DNA of 64,000 nt from Lagopus muta (taxonomy: Eukaryota > Chordata > Aves > Galliformes > Phasianidae), in the NCBI RefSeq assembly GCF_023343835.1, contig NC_064434.1:10459505-10523504 (forward strand), in the 5' to 3' direction. Under the pieces are notes generated by a model. It did no database searches and had not been told where the DNA came from. It worked only from the letters and a program-made list of their open reading frames with translations. The position numbers were made by a program, and so were the translations under genes. This document shows, one piece after another, positions 12,197 through 23,549 of the stretch (positions are counted from its first letter, which is position 1; each line of letters opens with the position of its first letter).

Positions 12197-12795
12197 ACAG
12201 AATCACAGAATCACAGAATGGCCAGGGTTGGAACGGACCTCAAGGATCATGAATCTCTAACCCCCCTGCCACACGCAGGGCCACCAACCTCCCCATGTAG
12301 TACTAGACCAGGCTGCCCAGGGCTCCATCCAACCTGGCCTTGAACACCTCCAGGGAACGGGGCATCCACAACCTCTCTGGGCAGCCTGTTCCAGCACCTC
12401 ACCACTCTCATAGTAAAGAACTTCCCCCAGTATCCAACCTAAATCTTCCCTCCCTCAACTTAAGACCATTTCCCCTTGTCCTGCCATTATCAACCCTTTC
12501 AAAGAGTTGATTCCCCTCCTATTTGTAGGTACTGAAAGGCTGAAATGAGGTCAGCCCGCAGCCTTCTTTTCTCCAGGCTGAACAAGCCCAGCTCCCTCAG
12601 CCTGTCTTCACAGGGGAGGTGCTCCAGTCCCCTGATCATCTTCGTGGCTCTCCTCTGGACCCTCTCCAACAGCTCCCTGTCTTTCTTGTACTGGGGGCTC
12701 CGAACCTGGACACACTACTCCAAATCGGGCTTCACAAGAGCAGAGCAGAGGGGACAATCACCTCCCTGTCCCTGCTGGCCACCCCTCTTCTGATA
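12197..12795 (-). mobile_element. CR1 LINE fragment (-)
   Basis: A second minus-strand CR1, starting with a repeated ACAGAATC tail and the phrase GGACCTCAAGGATCATGAAT. It extends back into the end of ORF2, ending near CTGGCCACCCCTCTTCTGAT. It is the same subfamily as, and inverted relative to, the copy at 8251-8600. Confidence 0.92.
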
Positions 12796-13249
12796 GAATG
12801 CTGCAATTTGACAACATCTGCTTACAATAACCCCAACTCCTCTCTTCCTATCTGACCTCCTAATAACTACTCTCAGATACTCCCCGTGCACCTCTGTTAT
12901 GGTTTTCTGACAGCCCTTCTTCCCCATTTGGATCAGCCCTGCCCATTGCCTACCTTCCTCAAAGATCCTACTGCTTCCAGATCCCCTGTGCTCGGTGGGA
13001 CCATGGGCAATGGAGAAATCAGGCAGCCAGGCAGTATTCATTCACTATTATGTAGCACAAGAACAAGCAGATTAATATACTGCATTTGCAGTACAAGCTT
13101 TTCCTGCAGGTGATGGGCATTAAATATTTTGAGAATTTAAATCTCTTTGAGATCTTTATCCTTCTGCCAAATTCATCTGGAACTGGGCATCACTAGGGAA
13201 CGATGGACAGATGGTATAATCACATAAGCCTTCTTGCATCAGGAAACCC

Positions 13250-13250
<1 letters not shown>
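12796..13250. other. Gene-free stretch upstream of NT5C1B
   Basis: No recognised gene or repeat. Confidence 0.45.
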
Positions 13251-13252
<2 letters not shown>

Positions 13253-13297
<45 letters not shown>

Positions 13298-13320
13298 AAG
13301 AAAGAAAGAAAGAAAAAAAG
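13253..13320. repeat. Poly-A run with (AAAG)n end
   Basis: About 40 consecutive A residues, then several AAAG units. It lies about 0.75 kb upstream of the NT5C1B start. It may be the tail of an unrecognised retro-insertion or simple slippage; I cannot decide. Confidence 0.85.
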
Positions 13321-13859
13321 CAAAAGCAGCAAATGCAATTACTCCTTTTGGGGATGGACAAATGATTTGCTGAAGATTATGCAACAGCAAGGGGCTGAGG
13401 CAGCGTTTAGGGTCTGCCTTCAAAATGTTCCAGCTCCTCTGAACTGAGCTGTGTGCTGACACTGTGGAGTCACCACTTGCCAACAGCGGTTGCAGATGCA
13501 CTGAGCCCAGACAGCAGAACTGCTTCCTTCCCCACTGCCACCTCCGGCCCATCAGCACAGGGAGCGCTGCTACGGTTCAGATAGGCTGGAAGCATTTCCG
13601 AGCGGTATGCATGAGATAAGTAGGCCATGTTATGTAAGTGTCCCTGTGCGGGATCCTGTCTTTTAGGACCAATCCACTTGCCAGAATGACAAACGCTGTG
13701 TTTAAATGACCATTCCTAACAGCTGCGTGGAACAGTGGACCCCAGGCTGCTCCAAGGCCAAGCAGATCGTTATTACTGTATTTTGTATTTTTTCTCGCCA
13801 CGGACTTCTTCCAACCAATGTTAAAGCAATAATAAATCTCTAAGTGCAGATAAAATGTC

Positions 13860-14300
13860 ATCCGTAGATAGGATCAGTGCCTGCGGGTGCTGCCTAACAT
13901 CGAGCAGGGCGTGGACGCGCTCTGTCCCCGCTGCCCCAGGGGCGGGTGCTGCTGGGCTGGAGCGAAAGGGAACGCCGCCGCCCTGCCGCCTTCCCCTGCC
14001 CGAACGGGGCGGGGCGGCGCCGCCGCTTCCCGGTGCTGAGCTCCGGCCGCGCCCGTCCAGCGCGCCCCGTCCCTCGGCACCATGAGCGGCTCCGGGCCGG
14101 ACGCGCCGCAGCCCGGCAGCGCCGAGGAAAGCGGGTTGCAGGAAGCCGAGCGGGACTGGGCGGCGGCCAAGGCCTTCTACGATAACCTGGTCACCAAGAG
14201 ACCGCGGCCGGTGAGCGGGGGCGGGATGGGGCTGGGGATATCCGAGGTGCCGGGGGTGCCGTCGCTACCCTCCTCTCGCCCTGCAGCCCAAGCCTCAGCA
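13860..14300 (+). promoter_or_regulatory. CpG-island promoter of NT5C1B
   Basis: GC content and CpG density rise sharply from about 13885 and fall again in intron 2. A consensus Sp1-type GC box (GGGGCGGGGC) lies at 14006-14015, 67 bp before the start codon. No TATA box is visible. This fits a TATA-less CpG-island promoter with its transcription start probably within about 13950-14070 (inference). Confidence 0.75.
14082..14210 (+). CDS. NT5C1B: NT5C1B coding exon 1 (residues 1-43)
   Basis: ATG in the context CACCATGA, followed by 43 codons ending before the donor GTGAGC. It encodes a low-complexity Ser/Gly/Ala/Glu start and then a short [13 protein letters not shown] stretch. It ends in phase 0 and is followed by an unusually short 76-bp intron. 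Confidence 0.88.
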
Positions 14301-17300
14301 TGCCATCACGGTGGCCGTCTCGTCTCGAGCTCTCTTCGATCTGGTGGAGGAGCGGCGGATCTACGAGGAGCAGGGGGTGGAGAAGTACGTGGAGTACCAG
14401 CAGGAGAACGAGAACGTCACCCTGAAGCCCGGACCGGCGTTTCACTTCGTCAAGGTGCGCGGCTGCGGGGCGCTGGGGATGCTGCGAGGGCGGATCGGGA
14501 AGAGGAGGATCTGGGAGCCCTCCTTGCACAGAGATAACCCTGGCCCTGTGCCTCCAGCATTGCTGGGTGCGGGCACAGAACTCTTCCTTGTGAGGTGATT
14601 CACAGTTAAGATATGCCCCAAACTGTTGTAAGTTTGTTGCAACCTCCTCCCCTAAAATGAAACAAAACAAAACAAAACGAACCACACACAACCCTCAGTT
14701 CCTAATCCTAGTTTCACTTTTTAGTCCCACTTCTATTAGGACTGTTGTAATTAAAGACATTGTTGACTTAGCGTGAATCAAACTACTGTATACAGAAGTG
14801 AACTATTTTTATCAGCTTTAATTTTTCCTTGCTTTCCTCTTGTGAAACTCCACCTGCTGCACTTTGATCATCCATGGAGCCCCCATTACAAGGACATGGA
14901 CCTGTTGGAATATGAATGCAGAAGAGGGCCATAAGGGTGCTCAGAGGGCTAGAGCACTTCTCCTGGGGTGACAGGCTGAGGGAGCTGGGCTTGTTCAGTC
15001 TGGAAAAGAGAAGGCACCAGGGAGACTTTATAGTGGCCTTCTAGTACCCTGTTTTTCTGTAGATGAGCCTACAGAAAAAATGGGGAGAAACTCTGTCAGG
15101 GAGTGCTCACAAAGGGCAAAATGTGATTGTTTTAAACTCAAAGAGGGGAAATTTAGATTAGAAGTCAAGAAGAAATTCTTTATTCAGAGCTCTGGCACAG
15201 GCTGCCCGTAGAAGCTGTGGATGCCTCATCCCTGGAGGTTGGATGTGGCCCTGGGCAGCTTTATCTGCTGGCTGGCAACCAACCCATGGCAGGGGTTGGA
15301 ACTAAATGGGTTTTAAAGTCCCTTCCAACCTAAGCCATTCTGTGATTCTAAGATTCTTCCTCATCCTGGAAATAAGTCTTGAGGATCAGAAAATACAGGA
15401 GACCCTTAGTTGGGAGTCAAGGTTTGAGCAGAGGTGTAATGGAATATTTTGCCTTCATTGAACAGGATAAGAGAAATGGCCAAGGCAAACAGCCTCCAGC
15501 ATGGAAAGCAAGTTAAAAAAATCCCAGGTCGAAATAATATGTATGATTTTGAGTAACATAGATTTTAGTGGGACTAACCTGAAGAAACTGCTGTCCACAG
15601 AGTTCATTTTGTATCCATGGAAAATTGGCTGATAAGCTCTGCCACAGCAATTTTAGGAACAAAAAACTTCACTTAAAGGCAGATCTTTATTGGTGTGTTC
15701 TAGTCTCAGGAACGTAAACATTTTCAGTCTATTTGATCAGGTTTTGAAACTACATAATGGAAAAAATTATTGAGGTCAGTACCCGTGCTATTAAAGTATA
15801 CCAAGTAACTGTCAATAGCACTAAAAGCACAAACTTAGTAAAGGTGTTTTTAACAAAAGCATAGGTATGAAATAATTCGCTGTGTGCACTAGGGAGGCTA
15901 CATTGGCTTGGGAATTTACTGCTTCTTTTCCTACCTATAGCAGATACCACAGAGCAGCCCTGCCAGCACAGACAGTTTTTAAGGGATTTTTTAAGGCTCA
16001 GTGTCCAATTCTGTTTTAATATAAGCTAGATTTGACTCACACTTTGAAAATCAGAACTGTTAGCTAGGCCAAGCTAAATGCATCTTCATCTCTGTTCCCT
16101 TTCATTATTCTGTTTGCATCTGAATTCTTTACATAATCGTAAATTGCTTAGTGACAGGAATTGTTAGGCTGCAGAAATGTAGGTTTGTTGAATGGCAGCT
16201 TTCTATCTGAGATAAAGAAAGTGCAAATAGTTTATTTTTGTTTGTATTCCTTTACTGAAATCTTTACAATACTAACTTAATGGTGTTGTATCTCATGCAT
16301 GAAGTACTTAAGAACCCATGTTCCTATATCATGGGATCAACTTGGGCAGGGAATGTAGAGGCATTTGGACAGAAAATGGCATTCCCTGCCTCCGCTTCTG
16401 CTTAGTTTCTAATACTTAAAGAAATTTTTGCTATACTAGAATAGTAGCAGAGAATTTAAAAAGGGGGAAAAAGAGGTACCATGGGCTTGTAATCAGAAAT
16501 TGTCTTTTTTTCCTAGACCTTATACCAGGTTCTGACTTAGAGTTCTCCTAAACATAGTCCCACATGAGGTAAATATGCTTTTCAAAGTGAGATTCCCAGA
16601 ATTCCAGAATTTAGTTATATAATCTACATCTTAATTATTAACAGTTGGTCTGGCTTTTTAAAGCACCTTAATGAGAAACAACCCATCTTGCATCCATTTG
16701 ATGATTCATTGTTGTCTTTATTGCTGTAAACCCAAAGAATTTCATTCAAGGGCCAAGCTCTCAAACACAGGTCTGTGTATAAATCTAGAGCAAAGTGCAA
16801 GTATTACTCCAAACGAATAAGATTCTAAATATATATCAAGAGAAGATGGATGCAGAGAGAGACAAGTGGATTGAAGGTCAAGGAAATAGAAGAATGCCAG
16901 ACTGGGAATACAGCATATTGGAGTGTTAGCCCATTAAAAGTGATCTCAAATTGAAGTCAGTAAGATGTCTTCAAGCAAATCATGCTTGATAGGATACGAT
17001 TTGGTGCTCATCAATTATGAACGGTCTTTGACACCTTACCACCTGAGCTGTGTTAGTGAAATCTTTGTGTAAATATATTACCCAAATTCACATTTGTTCA
17101 TAAGAAGCAGTTACCTACAGAAATCCCCTTTTTCCTTTTCCTTGATTTCCCAAGAACAATCATTAAGTGGACAAGATACTACTATTCTCCAGCAATGTTT
17201 CATTAAATAGTAAGCAATATGAGCAGGAAACTTGAATGTTTCTGAAGAAGAGACTTTTCTGTTCCTGAAAAAGAATATTTAGTACCCAAAACAGAGTAAA

Positions 17301-20129
17301 ACATTCAAAGGGAGCTTAGAATAAATTGAAGTTCAGCATGGAAGCCAAAAATATAAAAATAAAACATAGAATCAATATATGCATTGATATACTTTGGATG
17401 ATCACAGCATCTCAAGAAAAGGGATTTCCATTCTAGCTAAATTCTGTAACTTTGAGCAAAAGAAACTTTCTTGTCTTAAAATGAGTTCAGGCAACCAGTT
17501 CCTGGAAGCAACAGAGGAGAATGGAATAAAACAAGTTGAGCAAGTTAAACTTCAAGTATTTCTCCTTTAAGACAGTCCCATCACTAAAGCCCCAGTGATG
17601 AGGAAGGAAGGCATATACCACGTGTCTGTTGACTTCCACATTCGTTCCCCGCAGGCACTGGAGCATGTCAATGCCAGGCTTCTTGAACTGTACCCTGATG
17701 ATGAAGAACGATTTGACATTGTTCTGATGACTAACAACCATGCCCAAGTGGGAGTGAGGCTCATAAACAGCATTAATCACTACGGTAAGTAAAATAAATA
17801 CTACTTTATAGAATTGCCTGTGCTTATGTAATAAAACAATTTAATTTGTTCTGCTTTGATCTTTTTGAAAACAGTTCCTTTGGTACTGACACCTGTTCCT
17901 TTGGGGTTGATAATTATTTTTGTGGGTCAAAGTGAAATAGTGTTAAACAGAATATGGTCCAAAGGTCGGACTTAATCAGGTGTGAATCCTAATTTCTGAG
18001 AGTAAGTTCATTTCTTTCTTTGGTATTCACACTCCATATACATGTCCTTTCACAGCACTTATTCTACTTAAAGGGATTTCACGTTAAGTTCTCCAGATGG
18101 AAGGACTGATTAAACATCACAGTCAGTTTAAGTTGTGTAATTTGTTGATACAGCAGTGAACAGGTTTGCCTTTTGGAAGCTTAGTGTCACTTGTAGGCTA
18201 GAGTAATTTTTCACAGCTTCCCTTTCCAGATTTGTAGTGTCAAGTAGAGTCATACCTTGTGCTGTTCTTATTTCAGGTTTAACAATCGAACGCTTCTGCA
18301 TGACAGGAGGAAAAAGTCCTGTTGGCTACCTGACTGCGTATCTTACCAACTTGTACCTGTCAGCAGACTCTGAGAAAGTGCAAGAAGCTATAGAAGCAGG
18401 TTGGAATTGTCTCTGTTTGTTGTTAAAAGCCATCCTAGGAACTGTTTGTCTTTCACAGAAAGTAGTGCTGCTTCATCAAACGATGGAAGTCATTGTTATG
18501 CATGCCAAAATCTTATCATTTGGAGTTACTAAACAATATTTCTCTGCATTTTTCCCCTCAGACCCTTCAATCTGCTGATAATGCTAACTTAATCTGCCTC
18601 TACTTCTGTCTCACCTTTTTGCGTCTTCTGCTGCCATCTTCCAGGAATTGAATTCCCATGCATCCCTGCTTGTTCCCATTCAATGTGTTTGAATTGAGTC
18701 ATTTGTTTAATAGGAGTACAAAAGCTAACTTCTGTGTTGTAGAAGCAAAAAATATTAAGGAAAGTAAATATTTTGACTTAACAGTCTCATTGAAATTTCA
18801 TGCTTTGTCTCCTTTGCAGAGCACCTTAGGGACCAGGTTTGCGTGTTATATGGAACTGAAAGTGAGCCTATCAAATTAGTTATTTCAATGAGACAGCCTT
18901 CATATGTATGTGTTACAGATTAGCCATTGCAAACTAATTTCAGGAATGGTTTCTGCTCACTATATATAAAGATCACCACAAATAAACCATTGGAACTGAA
19001 CTGCTGATAATTCTATGAATGACTTTGCAGGACATGGCAACTGAAGTTCTCTGATCTGCTTTCAGGCATTGCATCAGCTACCATGTTCACTGCCAACAAG
19101 GATGTTGCTTACTCAGATACACAGCTGAGAGTGGCATTTGATGGGGATGCAGTTCTGTTTTCTGATGAATCAGAACAGATTGTCAAAGAGCAAGGATTAG
19201 ATAAATTTTTTGAACATGAACAGCTGAATGAAAATAAGCCTCTTGCACAGGTTTGTACTTGGTAGAACCATGAAATTTATCTAAAGACCACAAATATTTT
19301 TAAATCAGCTTACAATAAAATACTATCTCTACTGTTGTTAACAATGGTATAAATCAAGAGTAAAAGCTTGATCTATGGCAGTTCTGCAGAAAGCAGCATA
19401 TTGGAAATTGACTCAAAATGTAATTTACTTCTTTTAATCAGGATGTAATTACAGTGTTGTCATTCATCTGAAATGACTTTGGGGACATCTGTGTAACTAA
19501 ATCTGCTGTTGGGCTTTGTACAGGCAAGTGATCGCACCTTGAGGATCATTGTAAAATAAGTTTGGTGTTTTTAAAGTACACAGTATTAAGTAGTATAGTT
19601 ACTTCATGTTGTAAGACATCCTGTAAGCCCTTGCAGACCCACTTAGAGATATTACACATAGAGATTGCTCCAAGCATCATAGCATTGAGGAACGAATTCT
19701 GTATGTAAGTGATAATCTGGAGGAAAGCACGGGAATTATTTTAGGAACGATGAGGAAATATTTATTGTGCATTTAATATTTCATTCTCAGGGTCCTTTGA
19801 AAGGTTTTCTGGAAGATCTAGGTAAACTCCAGAAGAAGTTCTATGCAAAAAATGAGCGATTAAATTGTCCTATAAGGACCTTCCTGGTGACAGCCAGAAG
19901 TGCAGCAAGTTCTGGAGCCCGAGTACTGAAGACTCTGCGTAGCTGGGGTCTGGAGATTGATGAGGCGCTCTTCCTAGCAGGAGCTCCTAAAGGACCAATC
20001 CTAGTGAAAATACGTCCACACATCTTCTTTGATGACCAGATGTTTCACATCGAAGGAGCACAGAAATTAGGCACCATAGCTGCACATGTTCCCTATGGTG
20101 TTGCTCAGAAATACCAAAAATCTGCATGA
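14082..20129 (+). CDS. NT5C1B: Cytosolic 5'-nucleotidase IB, six coding exons
   Basis: Coding exons are 14082-14210, 14287-14454, 17655-17784, 18277-18399, 19066-19250 and 19791-20129. All introns are GT-AG, and the joined frame is 1074 nt, 357 residues plus stop. The family dephosphorylates AMP (and other nucleoside monophosphates) to nucleoside in the cytosol and is ADP-stimulated and Mg-dependent. HAD-like signatures seen: [12 protein letters not shown] with D209 and D211 (nucleophile motif), TARSAASSG from 279, APKGPI around 310-315, and FFDDQ with D326/D327. The conserved [15 protein letters not shown] block is in exon 3. I prefer 1B over 1A because the C-terminal part ([34 protein letters not shown]) matches the 1B form and RDH14 lies next door. 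The mammalian 1B has a long N-terminal extension, which is absent here; the length resembles 1A. The start codon lies just after a CpG island with a CACC context. Confidence 0.95.
14287..14454 (+). CDS. NT5C1B: NT5C1B coding exon 2 (residues 44-99)
   Basis: Acceptor CTGCAG, 56 codons, donor GTGCGC; phase 0 at both ends. It carries the family block [15 protein letters not shown] and the GPAFHFVK end that in the family precedes the ALxxVNxRL segment. Confidence 0.93.
14455..17654 (+). other. NT5C1B intron 2
   Basis: 3.2-kb intron from GTGCGC to CCGCAG. It contains the 3' edge of the CpG island, an (AAAAC)n run at about 14657-14680 and one CR1 copy (14876-15356). No further coding exon was recognised in the remaining AT-rich 15357-17654. 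Confidence 0.85.
14876..15356 (+). mobile_element. CR1 LINE 3' fragment (+) in NT5C1B intron 2
   Basis: It shows CR1 ORF2 end and 3' UTR phrases (GGAGCCCCCATTACAAGGAC, GACAGGCTGAGGGAGCTGGG, GGCACAGGCTGCCCGTAGAA) and an end of CCATTCTGTGATTCTAAG. It is moderately diverged, lies in sense orientation within the intron, and is not coding. Confidence 0.88.
17655..17784 (+). CDS. NT5C1B: NT5C1B coding exon 3 (residues 100-143 part)
   Basis: Acceptor CCCCGCAG, 130 nt, donor GTAAGT; it ends with one base of codon 143 (phase 1). It encodes the family hallmark [19 protein letters not shown]. Confidence 0.95.
18277..18399 (+). CDS. NT5C1B: NT5C1B coding exon 4 (residues 143-184 part)
   Basis: Acceptor TTTCAG, 123 nt, donor GTTGGA, which is weaker than the other donors of this gene. 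It encodes [27 protein letters not shown]-like family sequence. Phase 1 at both ends. Confidence 0.92.
19066..19250 (+). CDS. NT5C1B: NT5C1B coding exon 5 (residues 184-245)
   Basis: Acceptor TTTCAG, 185 nt, donor GTTTGT, ending in phase 0. It contains the catalytic [12 protein letters not shown] motif (D209, D211) and ends in ENKPLAQ. The phase-0 end is compatible with RDH14 exon 2. Confidence 0.95.
19791..20129 (+). CDS. NT5C1B: NT5C1B terminal coding exon 6 (residues 246-357)
   Basis: Acceptor TCTCAG, then 112 codons and TGA at 20127-20129. It holds [20 protein letters not shown], the TARSAASSG motif II region, and the FFDDQ aspartates. The C-terminus extends to [13 protein letters not shown]. 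Confidence 0.95.
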   Translation, partial: GPLKGFLEDLGKLQKKFYAKNERLNCPIRTFLVTARSAASSGARVLKTLRSWGLEIDEALFLAGAPKGPILVKIRPHIFFDDQMFHIEGAQKLGTIAAHVPYGVAQKYQKSA

Positions 20130-20727
20130 CTGAGTGGTACCATTATGGATAAAGTTCTTGACTCAGCCAGCCTCTAATATAGTAGGTCTGAAAACCTCTA
20201 CATTTGTGTACTGCAAGCACTTTCTTTAAAGATTTAAGTTCTGGCTAGAAAAACCTTTAAATGAAATATTTTTAATATAGGCCAGTTTTTCATAGTTATT
20301 TTAATAGGATTCTTAAGCAGTTTAGGGTTTATTTTTGTTTACCCTTCTGGATACAACACTGTGTTTTCAATATTAGAAAAAGATTTGTACTGTTTTTATA
20401 GTTTGAGATATATTTTCAGAGACAGAACAGTAATATTTTCTCTAAAAAAAACTATTATTGGGTTATTTATAAGAAGAAACATCTGCAGGTATAATCCTTA
20501 CTGTTCATTTCTGAAATTACCACAAGTACAGTTTACCTGCATGTCATTACCTTGTTAAATGTGCATTCCGTAGCTTTGTTACCTGCAAGTTTCAGCTTCT
20601 ATGGGTGATTGTCTTTCAAGTGAAATATTAGTATATGAAATAGTATATTTGATACCGTGTTTACAAGAACCCTTTATTTTTCTATATTGTTTTCCTACTG
20701 TAATAAAGCTGGCTTTACAGAACATTG
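20130..20727 (+). other. NT5C1B 3' UTR
   Basis: About 600 bp of AT-rich sequence from the stop codon to the inferred cleavage site, about 20 bp past the AATAAA at 20702. There is no repeat in it. The end is inferred. Confidence 0.75.
20702..20707 (+). promoter_or_regulatory. Poly(A) signal of NT5C1B
   Basis: Canonical AATAAA, followed about 20-30 bp later by the U/GU-rich TCATTTTTCTGTGT element, as expected around a cleavage site. Confidence 0.85.
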
Positions 20728-20822
20728 TCATTTTTCTGTGTACAGGCTTTAGTATGATTTCTTATGCAAAATGAATTTATGTGATCAGCAATTCTTTATC
20801 TCTTCCCTAGCTGAGGAATTTA

Positions 20823-20827
20823 GAACC
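20823..20827. repeat. Target-site duplication, left (GAACC)
   Basis: The pentamer is identical to 21441-21445 and immediately abuts the left end of the solo LTR. Confidence 0.8.
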
Positions 20828-21440
20828 CGTTGTGGTTTAACTCAGCAAGCAGCTAGACACCACTCCACCCTCTGCCTATTCTCCCTACTGCTTCAGTGGA
20901 ATGACAAAGAGAATTGGGGGAGGGAAAAAAAAAAAAAAGGTAGAACTCATAAGTTCTATGAGTTGAACCTCAGTATAGATTCTCTTTCTTTTCTGTCCTG
21001 CTAAGTAGTTTTTAGAAATAACAGTAATGATGATAATAAGTATGTTTATAAAACAAGAGATGTACAAAGCTATTGCTCACCACAGCCAACTGATGCCCAA
21101 TCAGTCCCTGAGCAGCAGCAGCCCTCCCTAACCAACTCCTCACAGTTTTACAGGGTGTTTTTTTGTTTTTTTTTGTTAGTTTCACATGATGTCATATAGT
21201 ATGGGATATCCCTTTGGCCAATTTGGGTCACCTGTTCTGGTTCTGTTCCCCCCCAAGCCCCTTTACTGACAGGACATTACAATACTGAAAAACTGAAATG
21301 TCCTTGGGTCCACACAGCACTGCTCAGCAAGGACTAGAAACATCAGTGTATTATCAGCATTGTTTTTCTCCTGAAGCCACAACATAACATCATATCAGAC
21401 ACTATGAAGAAAACTAACTATCCCAGCTAAAAGCAGAACA
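20828..21440 (+). mobile_element. Avian ERVL-type solo LTR with 5-bp target-site duplication
   Basis: This 613-bp element is flanked by the identical pentamer GAACC at 20823-20827 and 21441-21445. Its 5' end reads CGTTGTGGTTTAAC, which resembles a TGTTGTGGTTTAAC start with one change, and its 3' end is AGCAGAACA. Internal phrases (CAGCAGGCAGCTA-like start, GATGCCCAATCAGTCCC, GGGATATCCCTTTGGCCA, CTACTATGAAGAAAA-like end) match my memory of a widespread bird LTR family. A 5-bp duplication fits ERVL-class integration. No internal viral genes remain, so it is a recombined solo LTR. It starts about 100 bp beyond the NT5C1B cleavage site. Confidence 0.85.
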
Positions 21441-21445
21441 GAACC
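21441..21445. repeat. Target-site duplication, right (GAACC)
   Basis: The pentamer is identical to 20823-20827 and immediately abuts the CA end of the solo LTR. Confidence 0.8.
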
Positions 21446-22605
21446 ACAATTAACTGCAATCAGCCCCATGGGAATGACAAGATAGAGGCCTCAAAGACAT
21501 GTATGTTAGAATAGATCTCATGTTAATGTGTCAGATATGCTATGAATATCATGAGTTAGGCAAAGACTAAAGAGCTATTTATTTATTGATTGGATTCATA
21601 ATAGTATTCACGTCTGTTCTGTAATCTGCATGAACTGAATCTGGCAAACTCAGATGAGTTTCCATGGGACAGGTATCTGCTGCAACATGAATTCATGCAA
21701 AATTACACCATAGGTCTAATGTACCTCTTTTGTGCTAAGTTCTTGTATCTCAGTGTCATCCATGTTTTTGAATGCCTTCCAAATGACACAGTTAACATCT
21801 GTCAGGTGGTGTTTGTTCTCCTTCCCTCCCCAGTGGAACAAGTGTCCTGTTTTATTTTTACTGTATTTATATGAGAAGAGACAAAACCAAAAGAATGTGC
21901 CTTGCAGGGGGAGTATAAGACAGTAGTGAATGCTTGTGGTAATCTGTGGTTCCTGTGGGAATTCACTCCAGAGTCTCACATTAGCCTCTGAGAAGGTTCA
22001 GTCTCTTCTGTCCAGATGAACTGTCCTGCTATTGCAGAAAGCTTCATTGCATTAATTGTGGTTTGCCTCCCAAAAATGTAGCTAATCTTTTAAATGCTCT
22101 CATCCAAGCCACAAAGATCTCTGGAAACAAAAGATGAAAGCCATGATTCTGTATAAAACTTGAACAGAAAGCACTGGAAAGGTTTTGTGTTCACACACTA
22201 GCTTGCCGTATTGATGGAATAGACTGCAGAGTTCTGGTGTACTTGGAATTTCCTAAGTGTTAAAGGCTTTATGCCCAAAATATATCACATTTCTATAGCT
22301 CAGCCAGAAGATGAGGAAGAAGTGAATTACTGTGGCTTGGTCATTGCCAGGATGGGATAGAGTTACTTCACCAAATGGAGATAATAAAAAAAAAGTTATT
22401 AACAGATGTTTTCATATGAGAGCTCCAAATCAGCTCTCCAAGGCATCCAAGAAATATTCCTTAGCTGTGAAGTATAAAATGCACGTGTACCTTTACCACA
22501 AAAGCACGGCTGCAAACTGTAGGAAGACTGACCCTGCCTTGCTGAAGCAGAACATAATCAGTCATCCTACATGTATGCATTGTTAGCATTACAGATGTGA
22601 AAGCT
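21446..22605. other. NT5C1B-RDH14 intergenic stretch
   Basis: No recognised gene or repeat. The short antiparallel frames at 21716-21979 have no domain. Confidence 0.5.
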
Positions 22606-22686
22606 GTGTGCAGTTGGACTGGATGATCTTGAGGTCTTTTCCAACATTGGTGATTCTATGATTCTATAAGTCTATGATTCTATAAG
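22606..22686 (+). mobile_element. CR1 3' tail (+), very short
   Basis: Only about 80 bp: TTGGACTGGATGATCTTGAG, then TTTTCCAACATTGG and several ATTCTATR units. An extreme 5' truncation. Confidence 0.8.
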
Positions 22687-23549
22687 CATGCTGCCCAGGG
22701 CATGATTAGAAGCTTCCAGTTCTTGTTTAGTCTGTACATACACAGTGGTAGAGGTCTATCCCTTGCAGCATCAGTCCTTACCTGAGCGCTGACTGTCAGA
22801 ATCCCCACTGCCATATGATAAATAGCAGATTCTTTACCCTGCATCAGGAGCAGGATGAATCTATTCCTCTAATAAAGAATATTCTGGTTCCTGTAACTTT
22901 GCATCTTACTGTAAACCACTGTTCCTTTCTTATACTTTTTGTCAGCAAGGTCACTAGGCAGTAAGTAAGCAAGGTTCCAACACATGCTGGAGGCACAGTA
23001 TTCTCTCAGAAGAGCATATGAAAGAACACCTCACACTGGTTATGGTCCCTGCATTGGTTTAAGAATGCCAAAAGCTATCTCTGTCACAGGCAGACACGTT
23101 GGTGTCACCTGAGTAAAATACTCTTTGGTATAATCGTGAGCCAGACAGTGGAGTGAAGGGCAAAGAGTGATGAGAGTTTTCTGAGATGAAAACAAAGAAG
23201 AGGTCTCTCAGAGAATCAAATCTGTTTAGATGTGGTACTCATACAGCTTGTTAAACTGTTTGAGAAATATGATAGGCAGTCAGAGGAGAGACAGCAAGAA
23301 AAATGCAGAAAAATTGGATACACCTCTTTGGCTGTGATGTGAGTTAAAGTCAGCCTCAGAGCAGACTGCAGCATATGAACATATACCCAGATATGGGTAG
23401 CATGAGCACATGACTGTTAATTGGAGGTTAAAATTGCAAATTTTATTTGGTATCACATCCAGGCCAACTCCGAGAAACTGGATGAAAGGTTCGTGGGTTT
23501 TCTCTTGAATTTCTTCCTCATTTTCCCAAACATACTTGGTCTTGACTGA
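22687..23549. other. Intergenic stretch
   Basis: No recognised gene or repeat. Confidence 0.5.

Noticed and set aside
13855-14185. Open frames on both strands at the NT5C1B CpG island
   Set aside because: Stop-poor because of high GC. They overlap the true exon 1 in other frames and have no homology.
17487-17780. Minus-strand frames across NT5C1B exon 3
   Set aside because: Shadows of the conserved exon on the + strand, which has splice sites and family motifs.
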